A DNA stretch of 64,000 nt from Acidobacteriaceae bacterium (lineage in GTDB: Bacteria; Acidobacteriota; Terriglobia; Terriglobales; Acidobacteriaceae): positions 36,428 through 100,427 of the forward strand of contig CAHJWL010000012.1 of NCBI GenBank assembly GCA_903642235.1, given 5' to 3'. Positions 7,966 to 15,781 of this stretch are shown here, piece after piece. The notes beneath the pieces were generated by a model that saw only the letters and a program-made list of their open reading frames with translations, was not told the origin of the DNA and made no database searches. Positions within the stretch are counted from its first letter, which is position 1. Each line of letters opens with the position of its first letter. The position numbers and the translations under genes are program-made.

Positions 7966-9090
7966 TCAGGCTCGCCGTGCGCGGCCAGGCGCAGCGAGGA
8001 CACGCGTGTAGACCTCTGTGTAGTGCCGGGTCATACGAGCGGCGGAGAAGCTGGACTCGACGAGATCGCGTGCGCTTGTGCCGAGCTGCTGGCGGAGGGC
8101 GGGATCGGCGAGCAGGGTCCTGATGGCTGACGTGAGGGCGTCGACATCGCTGGGCGGAACAAGCAGACCTGTCTCGTGCGCGCTAATAAGGGAGGGGACC
8201 TCGCCGACGGAGGTGGCGACGATGGGCAGGCTGCTGGCCATGGCCTCCAGGAGCGACATGGGAAGGCCCTCCTGGCGCGAGGAGGAGACGAGGAGGTCGA
8301 GCGAGGCGTAGACGCCGGGCATGCTGTCTTTGCGGCCAAGAAAGGCGACTTGATCCTGAATGCCGAGTGTCTGCGCGAGCTGCTCGAGGCTGGAGCGATC
8401 CGGTCCGTCCCCGATGAGCTGGAAACGTATCGATGGAAGCTCCTTGAGAACGCGGGCGGCCGCCTGCAGGAAGAGATCCGGACCTTTCTCAGGGGAGAGA
8501 CGGCCGACGAAGCCGACGATCAGGGGAGAGGCAGTCTGCTGTGACCGGCCGGCCGGCGTGTGCGCGAGAAAGGGCCGGGTGTCGACACCGTTTGCGATCC
8601 GCGTGAGCCGGTTCGCGGCAAAGCCGGCGGAAAGAAGCCGCCCGTACACATCCTGCGAGACGGCGACCACGGCAGCAAAAGAGCGGAGGATGCGCCGGTC
8701 GATCCATCCATACGCGCGAAGCGGTGCGGTGGTCTCTATCCAGTTGTGGCAGGTGGAGAGAATGGGGATGGACGCGTTCCGAAGAGCGGCCCAGGCGTAA
8801 AGATCGGCTTTATAGCCATGAGCGTGGACGACGTCCGCGCCGATCAACTGCGCGAGATCGCGGATGCGGCCGGGGAGTGAGAGATCCAGCTGGCCGTGGC
8901 AGGTGACGATGTGCGTGGGAATGGAACGGCGGACGGCCGCTGCCTGCAGATCGAGATTGGGATGAGGCAGGTTTTCAAAGACAGCGATCTCACTCTCATC
9001 GCCTTGAGCAATGAGGCCCTGCGAGAGATTAAGGATGACGGCCTCTGCGCCATACATGCCGCCGCTGCTGATGAGGTGGAGGATTTTCAT
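7966..9090 (-). CDS. Glycosyltransferase family 4
   Basis: A 374-residue GT4 enzyme. The start MKILHLISSGGMYGAE is classic for the family (glycine-rich acceptor loop), VGFVGRLSPEKGPDLFL is the donor phosphate-binding motif, and SSRQEGLPMSLLEAMASSLP is the E-x7-E motif that contacts the nucleotide sugar. It overlaps the upstream deacetylase by 4 bases (ATGA) and is followed after 2 bases by another GT4, so the three are one operon. It probably extends the EPS repeat unit in the cytoplasm. The sugar donor is not predictable from the sequence. Confidence 0.92.
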   Translation of the reverse strand: MKILHLISSGGMYGAEAVILNLSQGLIAQGDESEIAVFENLPHPNLDLQAAAVRRSIPTHIVTCHGQLDLSLPGRIRDLAQLIGADVVHAHGYKADLYAWAALRNASIPILSTCHNWIETTAPLRAYGWIDRRILRSFAAVVAVSQDVYGRLLSAGFAANRLTRIANGVDTRPFLAHTPAGRSQQTASPLIVGFVGRLSPEKGPDLFLQAAARVLKELPSIRFQLIGDGPDRSSLEQLAQTLGIQDQVAFLGRKDSMPGVYASLDLLVSSSRQEGLPMSLLEAMASSLPIVATSVGEVPSLISAHETGLLVPPSDVDALTSAIRTLLADPALRQQLGTSARDLVESSFSAARMTRHYTEVYTRVLAAPGRARRA

Positions 9091-9902
9091 GGCAGCAGAC
9101 CGTTGTGGCTGCTTGCTCCTTCGGGTTCGCCGGCAGGGGCTGCCTCGCGTTCCTCACGATTGACGAGCGACCAGAGGCGGCGATAGGCGGTGTCGCCGAG
9201 GAGTCGTTTCGCGGCAGTTTTGAGGCGATCGATGCGCTCGAGACGGAGGAGGGTACCGGTGGCGGGGTCAAGGAGACGCGTGAGGAAGGGAACGTCAGCA
9301 TCAGCCTGGAGATTGAGGCGGCCGACGCAGCGGCCCAGCGGCTCGGGTTCGGGGCAGGGAACGGAGGTGAAGACCTGCGTGTAGCCGGCGGCCCAGCAGG
9401 CGTCGAGGACGGCTCGATTGAAGCGGCCGCCGGGGAGCGACAGCGTGGTGATGCTGGCGCTGAGAGTGTCTTCAAGGAGGAGACGGGCGACGCGCAGCTC
9501 GCGGTCAAGCTGTGCGGGGGAGCAGTGCGTGAGGAGCGTGTGGGTGAGGCCGTGCGCGCCGATGCTCTGGCCGGCGGCGTGCAACTCGCGCAGATGGTGG
9601 GCCTGCAGGAAGCCCGGCCTGGTGCCGGTCCAGCCCGCCGTGATGAAGAAGTGCGCGGAGAGCTGGTTGGCCTGGAGGATAGGCAGGGCTTCGGTCAGGT
9701 TGGAGAGATGGCCGTCATCGAAGGTGATCCGGGGGATGAGGGTGTTGGCAGCGCGAGGCAAGCGGAAGAAGGCGGCGTGCTCGGCGAAGGTGGAGGTGCT
9801 GGTGACGTAGGAGTAGGCTGACGGGGCGGATCGCAGCTCGTGGTAGAGGAGGAAGAGGCTGCGGGGCTGGGAGCTGGGTGCCGGTCTCTTCACGTCGTGC
9901 AC
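9087..9902 (-). CDS. Polysaccharide deacetylase (NodB-type, CE4)
   Basis: A 271-residue CE4 esterase-type deacetylase. The metal triad can be read: TFDDGH (catalytic base and metal Asp) and HGLTHTLLTH (two metal His), with LSLPGGRFN as the later motif carrying the conserved Arg. No signal peptide is visible, as in the exosortase-associated deacetylases of EPS loci, so it may work on lipid-linked N-acetyl sugars on the cytoplasmic side. The start is a GTG at 9902 inferred from frame continuity; the ribosome site is poor. First gene of the operon with the two GT4 genes, divergent from the GT2 gene at 10005. Confidence 0.88.
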   Translation of the reverse strand: MHDVKRPAPSSQPRSLFLLYHELRSAPSAYSYVTSTSTFAEHAAFFRLPRAANTLIPRITFDDGHLSNLTEALPILQANQLSAHFFITAGWTGTRPGFLQAHHLRELHAAGQSIGAHGLTHTLLTHCSPAQLDRELRVARLLLEDTLSASITTLSLPGGRFNRAVLDACWAAGYTQVFTSVPCPEPEPLGRCVGRLNLQADADVPFLTRLLDPATGTLLRLERIDRLKTAAKRLLGDTAYRRLWSLVNREEREAAPAGEPEGASSHNGLLP

Positions 9903-10004
9903 GGGAGTGTTCCACCAAAAGGGTATCGTTGACCAACAGCGACTCCCTCATAGTAGAGGACGGCGGCAGATGCGGAATGCCACAAAAGGGGATGTGAGCG
10001 GGCG

Positions 10005-10988
10005 ATGCTGACAGGGCACGAGGTGGCCGGGGCGACAGGACGCGTGAGCGTGGTGATTCCTGCGTACAACGTGGCAGGATTTTTGCCGGAGACGCTGCGA
10101 ACCGTGTTTGCGCAGACGGTGCAGCCGTACGAGGTGATCGTCGTCAACGATGGATCGCCGGATACGCCGGCGCTCGAGGCGGTGCTGGCGCCGTTCCGGG
10201 ACCGGATTGTGTACCTGGCGCAGGAGAACCGGGGGCTTTCGGGTGCGCGGAATACAGGGATTGCGGCGGCGACGGGCGACCTGATTGCACTGCTCGATGG
10301 CGATGACCTGTGGGAGCCGGAGTACCTGCGGATGCAGATGGAGTTTCTACGGGCGCATGCGGAGTACGACGCGGTGTACTGCAATGCCGTGTTCTTTGGG
10401 GAGTCGATCTATGCGGGCCAGGACTACATGACGGTCTGTCCTTCGACGGGCGAGGCGAATTCGGCGGCTTTGATTGCGCGGCGATGTCATGTGTTTGTGT
10501 CGATTCTCGCGCGGGCGGCGGTGCTGAAGGCTGTGGGTTTTGACGAGGCATTGCGATCGAGTGAGGACTTTGATTGCTGGCTGCGCATGACGTCGGCGGG
10601 GCACAGGATCGGGTATCACCGCGAGGTTCTGGTGCGATATCGCAAGCACCGGGCGAGCCTGTCGTCGGATCCGACGTGGATGGCACAGGCGAACCTGACG
10701 GTGCTGAACAAGGCGCTGGGGCTGTGGCCGGAGGGCTCGACGGAGACCGGTCTGCTGCGCGAGGCGATTGCGCGCAAGACTGCGGAGCTTGAGACGATTC
10801 GCGGTAAGCTGGCGTTGAAGGCGCACGATGCGCCTGCGGCTGTGGCACATCTACGGCGGGCGAATGAGTTCTATAAGAGCGCGAAGCTGCGAGGCGTGGT
10901 GGCGCTGGTTCGGTACGTGCCGGCGCTGGTGCTCCGGGCGTTTACGTGGCGGGAACGCGTGGTGCGCTCGTACCGGGGGACCAGCTAG
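10005..10988 (+). CDS. Glycosyltransferase family 2 (GT-A)
   Basis: A 327-residue GT2 enzyme. RVSVVIPAYNVAGFLPETL and VIVVNDGSPDTP form the nucleotide-binding start of the GT-A fold, ALLDGDDLWEPEYL supplies the DxD metal motif, and SSEDFDCWLRM is the catalytic-base ED region. The last 70 residues are a basic helical tail without clear membrane spans. It is divergent from the deacetylase operon with about 100 bases between, and immediately followed by a frameshifted acyltransferase whose start lies about 10 bases after the stop. Likely adds one sugar of the EPS repeat; donor unknown. Confidence 0.9.
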   Translation: MLTGHEVAGATGRVSVVIPAYNVAGFLPETLRTVFAQTVQPYEVIVVNDGSPDTPALEAVLAPFRDRIVYLAQENRGLSGARNTGIAAATGDLIALLDGDDLWEPEYLRMQMEFLRAHAEYDAVYCNAVFFGESIYAGQDYMTVCPSTGEANSAALIARRCHVFVSILARAAVLKAVGFDEALRSSEDFDCWLRMTSAGHRIGYHREVLVRYRKHRASLSSDPTWMAQANLTVLNKALGLWPEGSTETGLLREAIARKTAELETIRGKLALKAHDAPAAVAHLRRANEFYKSAKLRGVVALVRYVPALVLRAFTWRERVVRSYRGTS

Positions 10989-10998
10989 GGCCAAAGCT

Positions 10999-12155
10999 TT
11001 GCGCGCGGGCGTGGGCGATCTCGCGCGTGAAGGAGCCGCTCGTTCCGGCTATGCTCCGACTCTTGACGGATGGCGCACCATTGCTGTCTTCGCCGTGATT
11101 TCATTTCACGCGCCGATGATCTCCATCGGCCGGCTCAGTCTGATGCGCTGCAGCAGTATGGCGATCGCGGGGTGCAGCTTTTCTTTGCGATCAGCGGCGT
11201 TCTGATCTGTTCGCGGCTGCTTGAGGAGCAGCGGATGCATGGGTCGATTTCGCTGCGGGGCTTTTATCTGCGGCGGCTCTTTCGCATTCAGCCGGCGGCT
11301 GTAGTGATGTTGGGCGCCGTCGTGCTCCTGGGACTGGTTGGCGTTCTTCACATATCGGCTGCGCCGACGGTCGCTTCCTTGCTGTCATACCGGAACTTCT
11401 ATGACGCTCTGAGCGGGGCGGCGACCGCGGATGACCGGTACACGGCGCATTTCTGGTCGCTGGCGATCGAGGAGCACTTCTATCTGCTTCTGCCGGCGAT
11501 TCTGGTGCTGTTTCGGCGGCGCGCGGTGACAGTGCTGGCGGTGCTGTCTGGAGTCTTCGTGGTGTGGCCGCCGGTGGCTCACGTGCTGGGGCTCACGACA
11601 GATGAGTTCTCCTACAAGCGGACGGATCTGGCGCTCGAAGATCTGCTGGTTCCGGCTTTGCTGGCGGTGCTGCTGACGCGGCCGACGTTTCGCGCGGCGA
11701 TGCTGCGGGTGTCGCAGCATGGCACATTGATCGGACTGGTGATGGTGGGTGTGCTGGTCTCGGAGGTGGTGCTGGGCGGTCATCTGACGCACCAGATCAC
11801 GTGCGTCGGCTTTCCGCTGATGGTGGTGAGCACGATGCTGCATCCGGAGGAGTGGTTGGGGCGACTGCTCGAGACGCCTGTGTTTACGTTTCTCGGACGG
11901 ATCTCGTACAGCCTGTACCTGTGGCAGCAGCTGTTCTTCATTCGCCGGCCGGAGACGTCGGTGCTGCGGCATGTGCAGGGATGGCCGGTGAATCTGGCGG
12001 GGGCAATCCTGTGCGCTGTTGGCAGCTACTACCTGGTGGAGAAGCCGCTGCTGCGGCTGGGGCATCGGGTGGCGCCGCCGGTGACGCCGGGGCGGGCGGA
12101 TCTTGCGGGGACGCCGGTGAAGCAGGGGCGACAGCAGGTTCCTGCAGGGGGATAG
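10999..12155 (+). pseudogene. Acyltransferase family 3 membrane protein, frameshifted
   Basis: The N-terminal family signature GYAPTLDGWRTIAVFAVISFH is read in one frame from about 11044, while everything from DALQQYGDRGVQLFFAISGV onwards is read in the next frame to the stop at 12155. The break lies near 11138-11150; one extra base in the GGCC run near 11129 or nearby would join them. A likely start is TTG at 10999, 8 bases after AGGG. The joined product of about 385 residues has many membrane helices and the catalytic-type region HFWSLAIEEHFYLLLPAIL typical of acyltransferase_3, which O-acylates sugars at the membrane. Either a sequencing error or a recently broken gene. Without repair only the ORF from 11070 could be translated, and it would lack the catalytic first helix. 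Confidence 0.8.
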
Positions 12156-12190
12156 GGCTCGGTTCAGGGTGGCTGCGACCAGCACAGTGT

Positions 12191-12220
12191 GAACAGCAGA
12201 TCCCTAAGGGATGACAACAA
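12191..12220. repeat. Dispersed intergenic repeat, short form
   Basis: Copy of the CAGATCCCT-n-GGGATGACAA element, with ATCCC/GGGAT arms, lying between convergent genes. A second partial GGATGACAAG follows at 12230-12239. Confidence 0.6.
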
Positions 12221-12314
12221 AGGAAGGTCGGATGACAAGAGCGAGAGCGATCGCACCAAGGGCAGGGCCTCTTGCGACAAGAGAGGAGCGGATGACGATG
12301 GGCTTTAACCTGTC

Positions 12315-12812
12315 TCAGCGAGGTGCTTCGACGAGTTCCAAGAGCTGGCGCGACTTGGTGTAGATCCAGGCGATGCGGCGGCCACCGAAGGCCACGGCGG
12401 GGGCGGGCTGGGTGACGATGAGGCACTTCAAGCGCTTGGCGTGGGCGAGCGCGGCGTCGAGGTCGGCGGTCTCAAAGCAGAGGTGGTAGGCGGCGCCGCC
12501 GCCCTTGGCAAGGGTGGCGCGGATGGGCGAGTCGTCGGTGAGAGGAGCGATGAGCTCGATCTCGGCGACGTCGGTTGCGTGCGTGGTGAGGAAGTTGACC
12601 GAGACGCGCTGGATCGGGTCGTCGAAGGGGCCGGAGGTCACGCGGTAGCCGAAGAGCGCCGTCATGAGCTCCGTGGTCGGGCCGAGCTCGGGGACGGCGA
12701 CGCCGACGTGAAGGAGACGAAAGCCGAGCGCCTGCAGGTCTGGATCGGGGGTGGGCTGGAACTCGCCTGCGAGGACTTCCTCTGCGGCGGTCTGCGGGGA
12801 AAACGGAGTCAC
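12315..12812 (-). CDS. VOC (glyoxalase/methylmalonyl-CoA epimerase-like) protein
   Basis: A 165-residue protein with a vicinal-oxygen-chelate fold: LLHVGVAVPEL starts the first beta-alpha-beta-beta-beta unit with a metal-ligand-type His, IELIAPL and AYHLCFET carry further candidate ligands, and LLELVE ends the second unit. The spacing resembles methylmalonyl-CoA epimerase. The start is a GTG at 12812 whose GTGA overlaps the stop of the upstream acyl carrier protein, so the two are translationally coupled. In this operon (hexapeptide acyltransferase, FkbH, ACP) it might act on the ACP-bound acyl group, for example by epimerising or isomerising it, but that is inference. Confidence 0.82.
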   Translation of the reverse strand: MTPFSPQTAAEEVLAGEFQPTPDPDLQALGFRLLHVGVAVPELGPTTELMTALFGYRVTSGPFDDPIQRVSVNFLTTHATDVAEIELIAPLTDDSPIRATLAKGGGAAYHLCFETADLDAALAHAKRLKCLIVTQPAPAVAFGGRRIAWIYTKSRQLLELVEAPR

Positions 12813-13057
12813 AGGGCGACGCCTTTTTCAGCGAGCGCGGCCTGCAGTTTGGCGACGGAGGTGAGGTCCGGGATGCGCTGCGGGTCAAACTGAACGCCGT
12901 ACTCGCCTTCGAGCGCGAGGATGACCTGGAGGTGCGTGAAAGAGTCCCAGGACTCGAGGGTCTGGGTGGAGAGCTCGGGCGTGACCTCGGCTGAGGGGAT
13001 ATCGAGGGTATCAGCGAGAAGCGAGCGAAGGGATTCCGGAACTGGCTGCGAGGTCAT
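12809..13057 (-). CDS. Acyl carrier protein
   Basis: An 82-residue free-standing acyl carrier protein. ESWDSFTHLQVI carries the DS(F/L) phosphopantetheine site at Ser39. Start ATG 13057 is preceded by GGAAGGAAG at good distance and lies inside the 3' end of fkbH (47-base overlap). Together with FkbH this is the pairing known from glyceryl-ACP and methoxymalonyl-ACP routes, where FkbH loads a three-carbon unit from 1,3-bisphosphoglycerate onto the ACP. It is unlikely to be the fatty-acid AcpP given its DSF site and neighbours. Confidence 0.88.
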   Translation of the reverse strand: MTSQPVPESLRSLLADTLDIPSAEVTPELSTQTLESWDSFTHLQVILALEGEYGVQFDPQRIPDLTSVAKLQAALAEKGVAL

Positions 13058-14972
13058 CGGTGGTACTTCCTTCCAGGGTTATCCAGGGGGGTGTGGCGGG
13101 GAGGTGAGTGTTGAGGTCGAGTTTGAAAAAGAGCGACTCAGAGGGTTCGGTTGGGTCATGCGGAAAGCTGGTGAAACCATGATCAGGATAGAAGCTGGCG
13201 GCGGGCGCGTTTTTTTTGCTGGGGAGGAACTCGCCGATGAGCCGTGTGGCGCCGAGATGGGCGGCGTGTTGGGCGAGATGCGCGAGCAGCGCGGTTTCAA
13301 TGCCGCGGCCGATCACGCGGCAGGAGAGCAGAAGGGAGTCGATGGTGCAGGTGGCGCCCTCCGTGCGGGCGAGAGCGAGGCCGACCACGCCGGCGTCGCC
13401 GAAACGATCGCGCACGCGCACGACGACGGCCTGGGCGGCGGGATCGGCGGAAAAGGCCTCGACGTCGGCGGCGGAGTAGCGGCGAGTGGTGAGATTGAAC
13501 TGGTTGGTCTTGCCGAGGAGCTGCACGGAGCGGGCGAGTGGGCCGTCGAGGGCGCTTGCGAAGGTGCAGACGATGCCGAGGGAGGCGAGGAACTCGTCGC
13601 GATCGCCGGCGGTGGCTTCAAGGGTGGCCCGTTGCGCCTGAGCCTTGTACTCCGTGAGGCGATGCTGATCGTCGGCGGTGACGCGCAGGACGTCGAAGAA
13701 GGGTTCGTCGGCAAGCAGGTCCAGGAGACGCCAAGGCTCGGCGACCGGAACCTCAAGGACGGCGACCTCGGGCAGTCGCTGGCGGATGGCTTCGGCTTCG
13801 ACCGGATTGTCGTCAATGAAGACAAAGGAGTCCAAGCCGAGGGAGAGCTCCTGCGCAAGCTCGCGTATGGACTGCGACTTCTCGTTCCAATTGATCTTGA
13901 GCGCGGCGAAGTCGTCGAGGGTGAGGGCGAGATCGGCGGCGCGGGCGGTGAAGGCCTCACGGACGTCCGCCTCGTTGTTCTTCGAGACCGCGGCGAGGAG
14001 GATGCCGCGCGAGGCGAGCTGCTTGAGGTGGCGCTGGTAGAGAAAAAAGGGCGTTCCGGGGAAGGTGGCTCCGGTGACGATGCCCTGCACGCCGTCTTCA
14101 CCGAGCACGCCGCCCCACATGGTGTGGTCGAGATCGGTACAGAGGACCTTGCGGGCGGGCTTGTAGAGGGCGCGGATGGTGCGTGTGAGGGCGTTGGCGT
14201 AGGGGGCGAAGTTCAGGGCTGCGACGGGGAGGCGTGAGGAGAGAAAGAGGCGCTGGTCGGTCCAGCGGGCGCGGCCGTGGTGCGCGGCGAGCGCGTCGAG
14301 GTCGAAGAAGGCGCAGTCGGAGATGGAGGCGCAGATTTGGGCGAGCTGGGCGTTGAGGCTGGCGACGGCGCGCGGGAGGCTGTGCGGCAGGTTGGCGTCG
14401 CCGACCGGACCGAGAGAGGAGCTGTGGGGGACGACGAAGCCCTGCATGACGATGCGGGCCCGGCTGTTCGCGCGCGCACTCCGCAGGAGGTGAGCGAGGT
14501 GCTGGACCGAGCTGGCGACTTCAGCGTCGACGGCGGAGCCGACGCCATCGGCGCAGAGATCAGGAAGGCGGCCAGCGACGTCGTCAAGGTCGAGGAGGAC
14601 GAGGAGCAAATCGGGGTTGGCGCTGGCGAGGCCGCCCTGTGGACTGAGCAGGTCGTCGACGTAGGAGCCGAAGCCGCCGAGGCTGGTCTCAAGCAGAAGG
14701 CCGGAGAGCAGGGCGGCGGTCTGGAGGTACGGCAGGATGGGCTCGATGGTGACTGAACGAACGAGGAAGGTGCGCAGCGACTGCATGCCTGGCTGCTGCT
14801 TCAGGCTGCCAGCCAGCGTGGTGGCGGCGCGGGCGCAGATCTGGACATCGGACGGCTTGCAGTCGGGCTCGAGCAAGGCACGCATGGCGGCGAGAGCGGC
14901 GGAGGCGTCGTTGGCGGCGGTTGCGGCCTGAAGGGATCGTTTCAGCTCCTGGCGCTGGGCATCGTCAAGCAT
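13011..14972 (-). CDS. FkbH-like HAD-IIIC protein with C-terminal GNAT-like domain
   Basis: A 653-residue three-part protein. The N-terminal ~270 residues are the SGNH-like region usual for this family. The HAD domain follows with LCTDLDHTMWGGVLGEDG, giving the nucleophile/acid pair Asp280 and Asp282, and the later FIDDNPVEAE motif. The last ~140 residues (VVVRVRDRFGDAGVVGLALA onwards) look like a GNAT acyltransferase fold. FkbH proteins dephosphorylate 1,3-bisphosphoglycerate and transfer the glyceryl group to an ACP, and an ACP gene overlaps its 3' end. GAGGAGAG precedes the ATG, which overlaps the upstream hexapeptide gene by 8 bases. In an EPS locus it may supply a glycerate-derived decoration of the polymer; this role is inferred. 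Confidence 0.9.
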   Translation of the reverse strand: MLDDAQRQELKRSLQAATAANDASAALAAMRALLEPDCKPSDVQICARAATTLAGSLKQQPGMQSLRTFLVRSVTIEPILPYLQTAALLSGLLLETSLGGFGSYVDDLLSPQGGLASANPDLLLVLLDLDDVAGRLPDLCADGVGSAVDAEVASSVQHLAHLLRSARANSRARIVMQGFVVPHSSSLGPVGDANLPHSLPRAVASLNAQLAQICASISDCAFFDLDALAAHHGRARWTDQRLFLSSRLPVAALNFAPYANALTRTIRALYKPARKVLCTDLDHTMWGGVLGEDGVQGIVTGATFPGTPFFLYQRHLKQLASRGILLAAVSKNNEADVREAFTARAADLALTLDDFAALKINWNEKSQSIRELAQELSLGLDSFVFIDDNPVEAEAIRQRLPEVAVLEVPVAEPWRLLDLLADEPFFDVLRVTADDQHRLTEYKAQAQRATLEATAGDRDEFLASLGIVCTFASALDGPLARSVQLLGKTNQFNLTTRRYSAADVEAFSADPAAQAVVVRVRDRFGDAGVVGLALARTEGATCTIDSLLLSCRVIGRGIETALLAHLAQHAAHLGATRLIGEFLPSKKNAPAASFYPDHGFTSFPHDPTEPSESLFFKLDLNTHLPATPPWITLEGSTTDDLAASSGIPSLASR

Positions 14973-15540
14973 GGGTGCTCTCCTCGGCCACGGCGGAAGC
15001 GGCGGCTGGTGAAGGCGGCGAGGGCCGCATGATGACGCGGCCGGGAACGCCCATCACGGTGGCGCCTTCGGGGATGTTGTTGATGACGAGGGTGTTGGCG
15101 GCGATCTTGGCTCCGGAGGCAACGCGGATCTTGCCGATGATGGCGGCACCGGTGCCGACGTAGACGTTATCGCCGAGCGTCGGGGCGCCCTTTCTGCCCA
15201 TGGCGGAGGTGCCGATGGTGACGCGGTGGGCGATGTCGCAGTTGCGGCCGAGGGTGGCCTCGGGATTGATGTGGACACCGCCGATATGCGCGATAAAGAG
15301 GCCTTCGCCGATGGTGGCGCTGGGATCGATACACATCTCCATAAAGATCTCGCAGAACTTGTTTCCGAGCAGCGAAAGGACCTTCAAGGGGATGCGCAGG
15401 ATGAGGGTTGGCGGAGAGACGTTGAGCCAGTTGCCGAGGCGGTACCAGCCGATGGCCCAGACGGCGGGGTTGAGCCAGATCTCGCGCGAGCTGTTTCCTT
15501 TTTGCCGGTAACGGTCGAGATCGGCTTTGAACTTACTCAT
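14965..15540 (-). CDS. Serine O-acetyltransferase-like hexapeptide acyltransferase
   Basis: A 191-residue left-handed beta-helix acyltransferase related to CysE. Hexapeptide repeats run from about residue 75 (CIDPSATIGEGLFIAHIGGV) to 165, with the catalytic-type His in FIAHIGGVHINPEATLG and the closing GVPGRV motif. I used ATG 15540 because the protein from MSKFKADLDRYR matches the family start; a start further upstream would add unrelated residues encoded by repeat-like DNA. In EPS loci such short CysE-like proteins usually acetylate a sugar or serine. First gene of the operon with fkbH, ACP and VOC. A true cysteine-biosynthesis role cannot be excluded, but it lacks the long N-terminal helical domain of CysE. 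Confidence 0.85.
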   Translation of the reverse strand: MSKFKADLDRYRQKGNSSREIWLNPAVWAIGWYRLGNWLNVSPPTLILRIPLKVLSLLGNKFCEIFMEMCIDPSATIGEGLFIAHIGGVHINPEATLGRNCDIAHRVTIGTSAMGRKGAPTLGDNVYVGTGAAIIGKIRVASGAKIAANTLVINNIPEGATVMGVPGRVIMRPSPPSPAAASAVAEESTHA

Positions 15541-15589
15541 GAGGTCTCTTCGGAGAGTTTGACGGAGATGCTGTTTGAAGCAGAAGGAC

Positions 15590-15614
15590 GAAGCAGATCC
15601 CTTCGGAATGACAA
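15590..15614. repeat. Dispersed intergenic repeat, short form (variant)
   Basis: GAAGCAGATCCCTTCGG then AATGACAA; a slightly diverged copy, followed by a degenerate purine-rich run of short AGCTAGA/AGAGAAGC repeats up to about 15670. Confidence 0.55.
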
Positions 15615-15781
15615 ACAAAAAGCTAGAACAGAGGAGCTAGAACAGAGAAGCGAAAGCAGAGAAGCTAGACAGAGACGGTTCGACTAGGCAAGCATAGGGC
15701 GGTTCCCGCTTCAAGGCCATACTCCAAACAGGGTAGAGGAAGTGCTCGAATGGAGGCCACTCTCAGCAGGGCGCGACTTGA

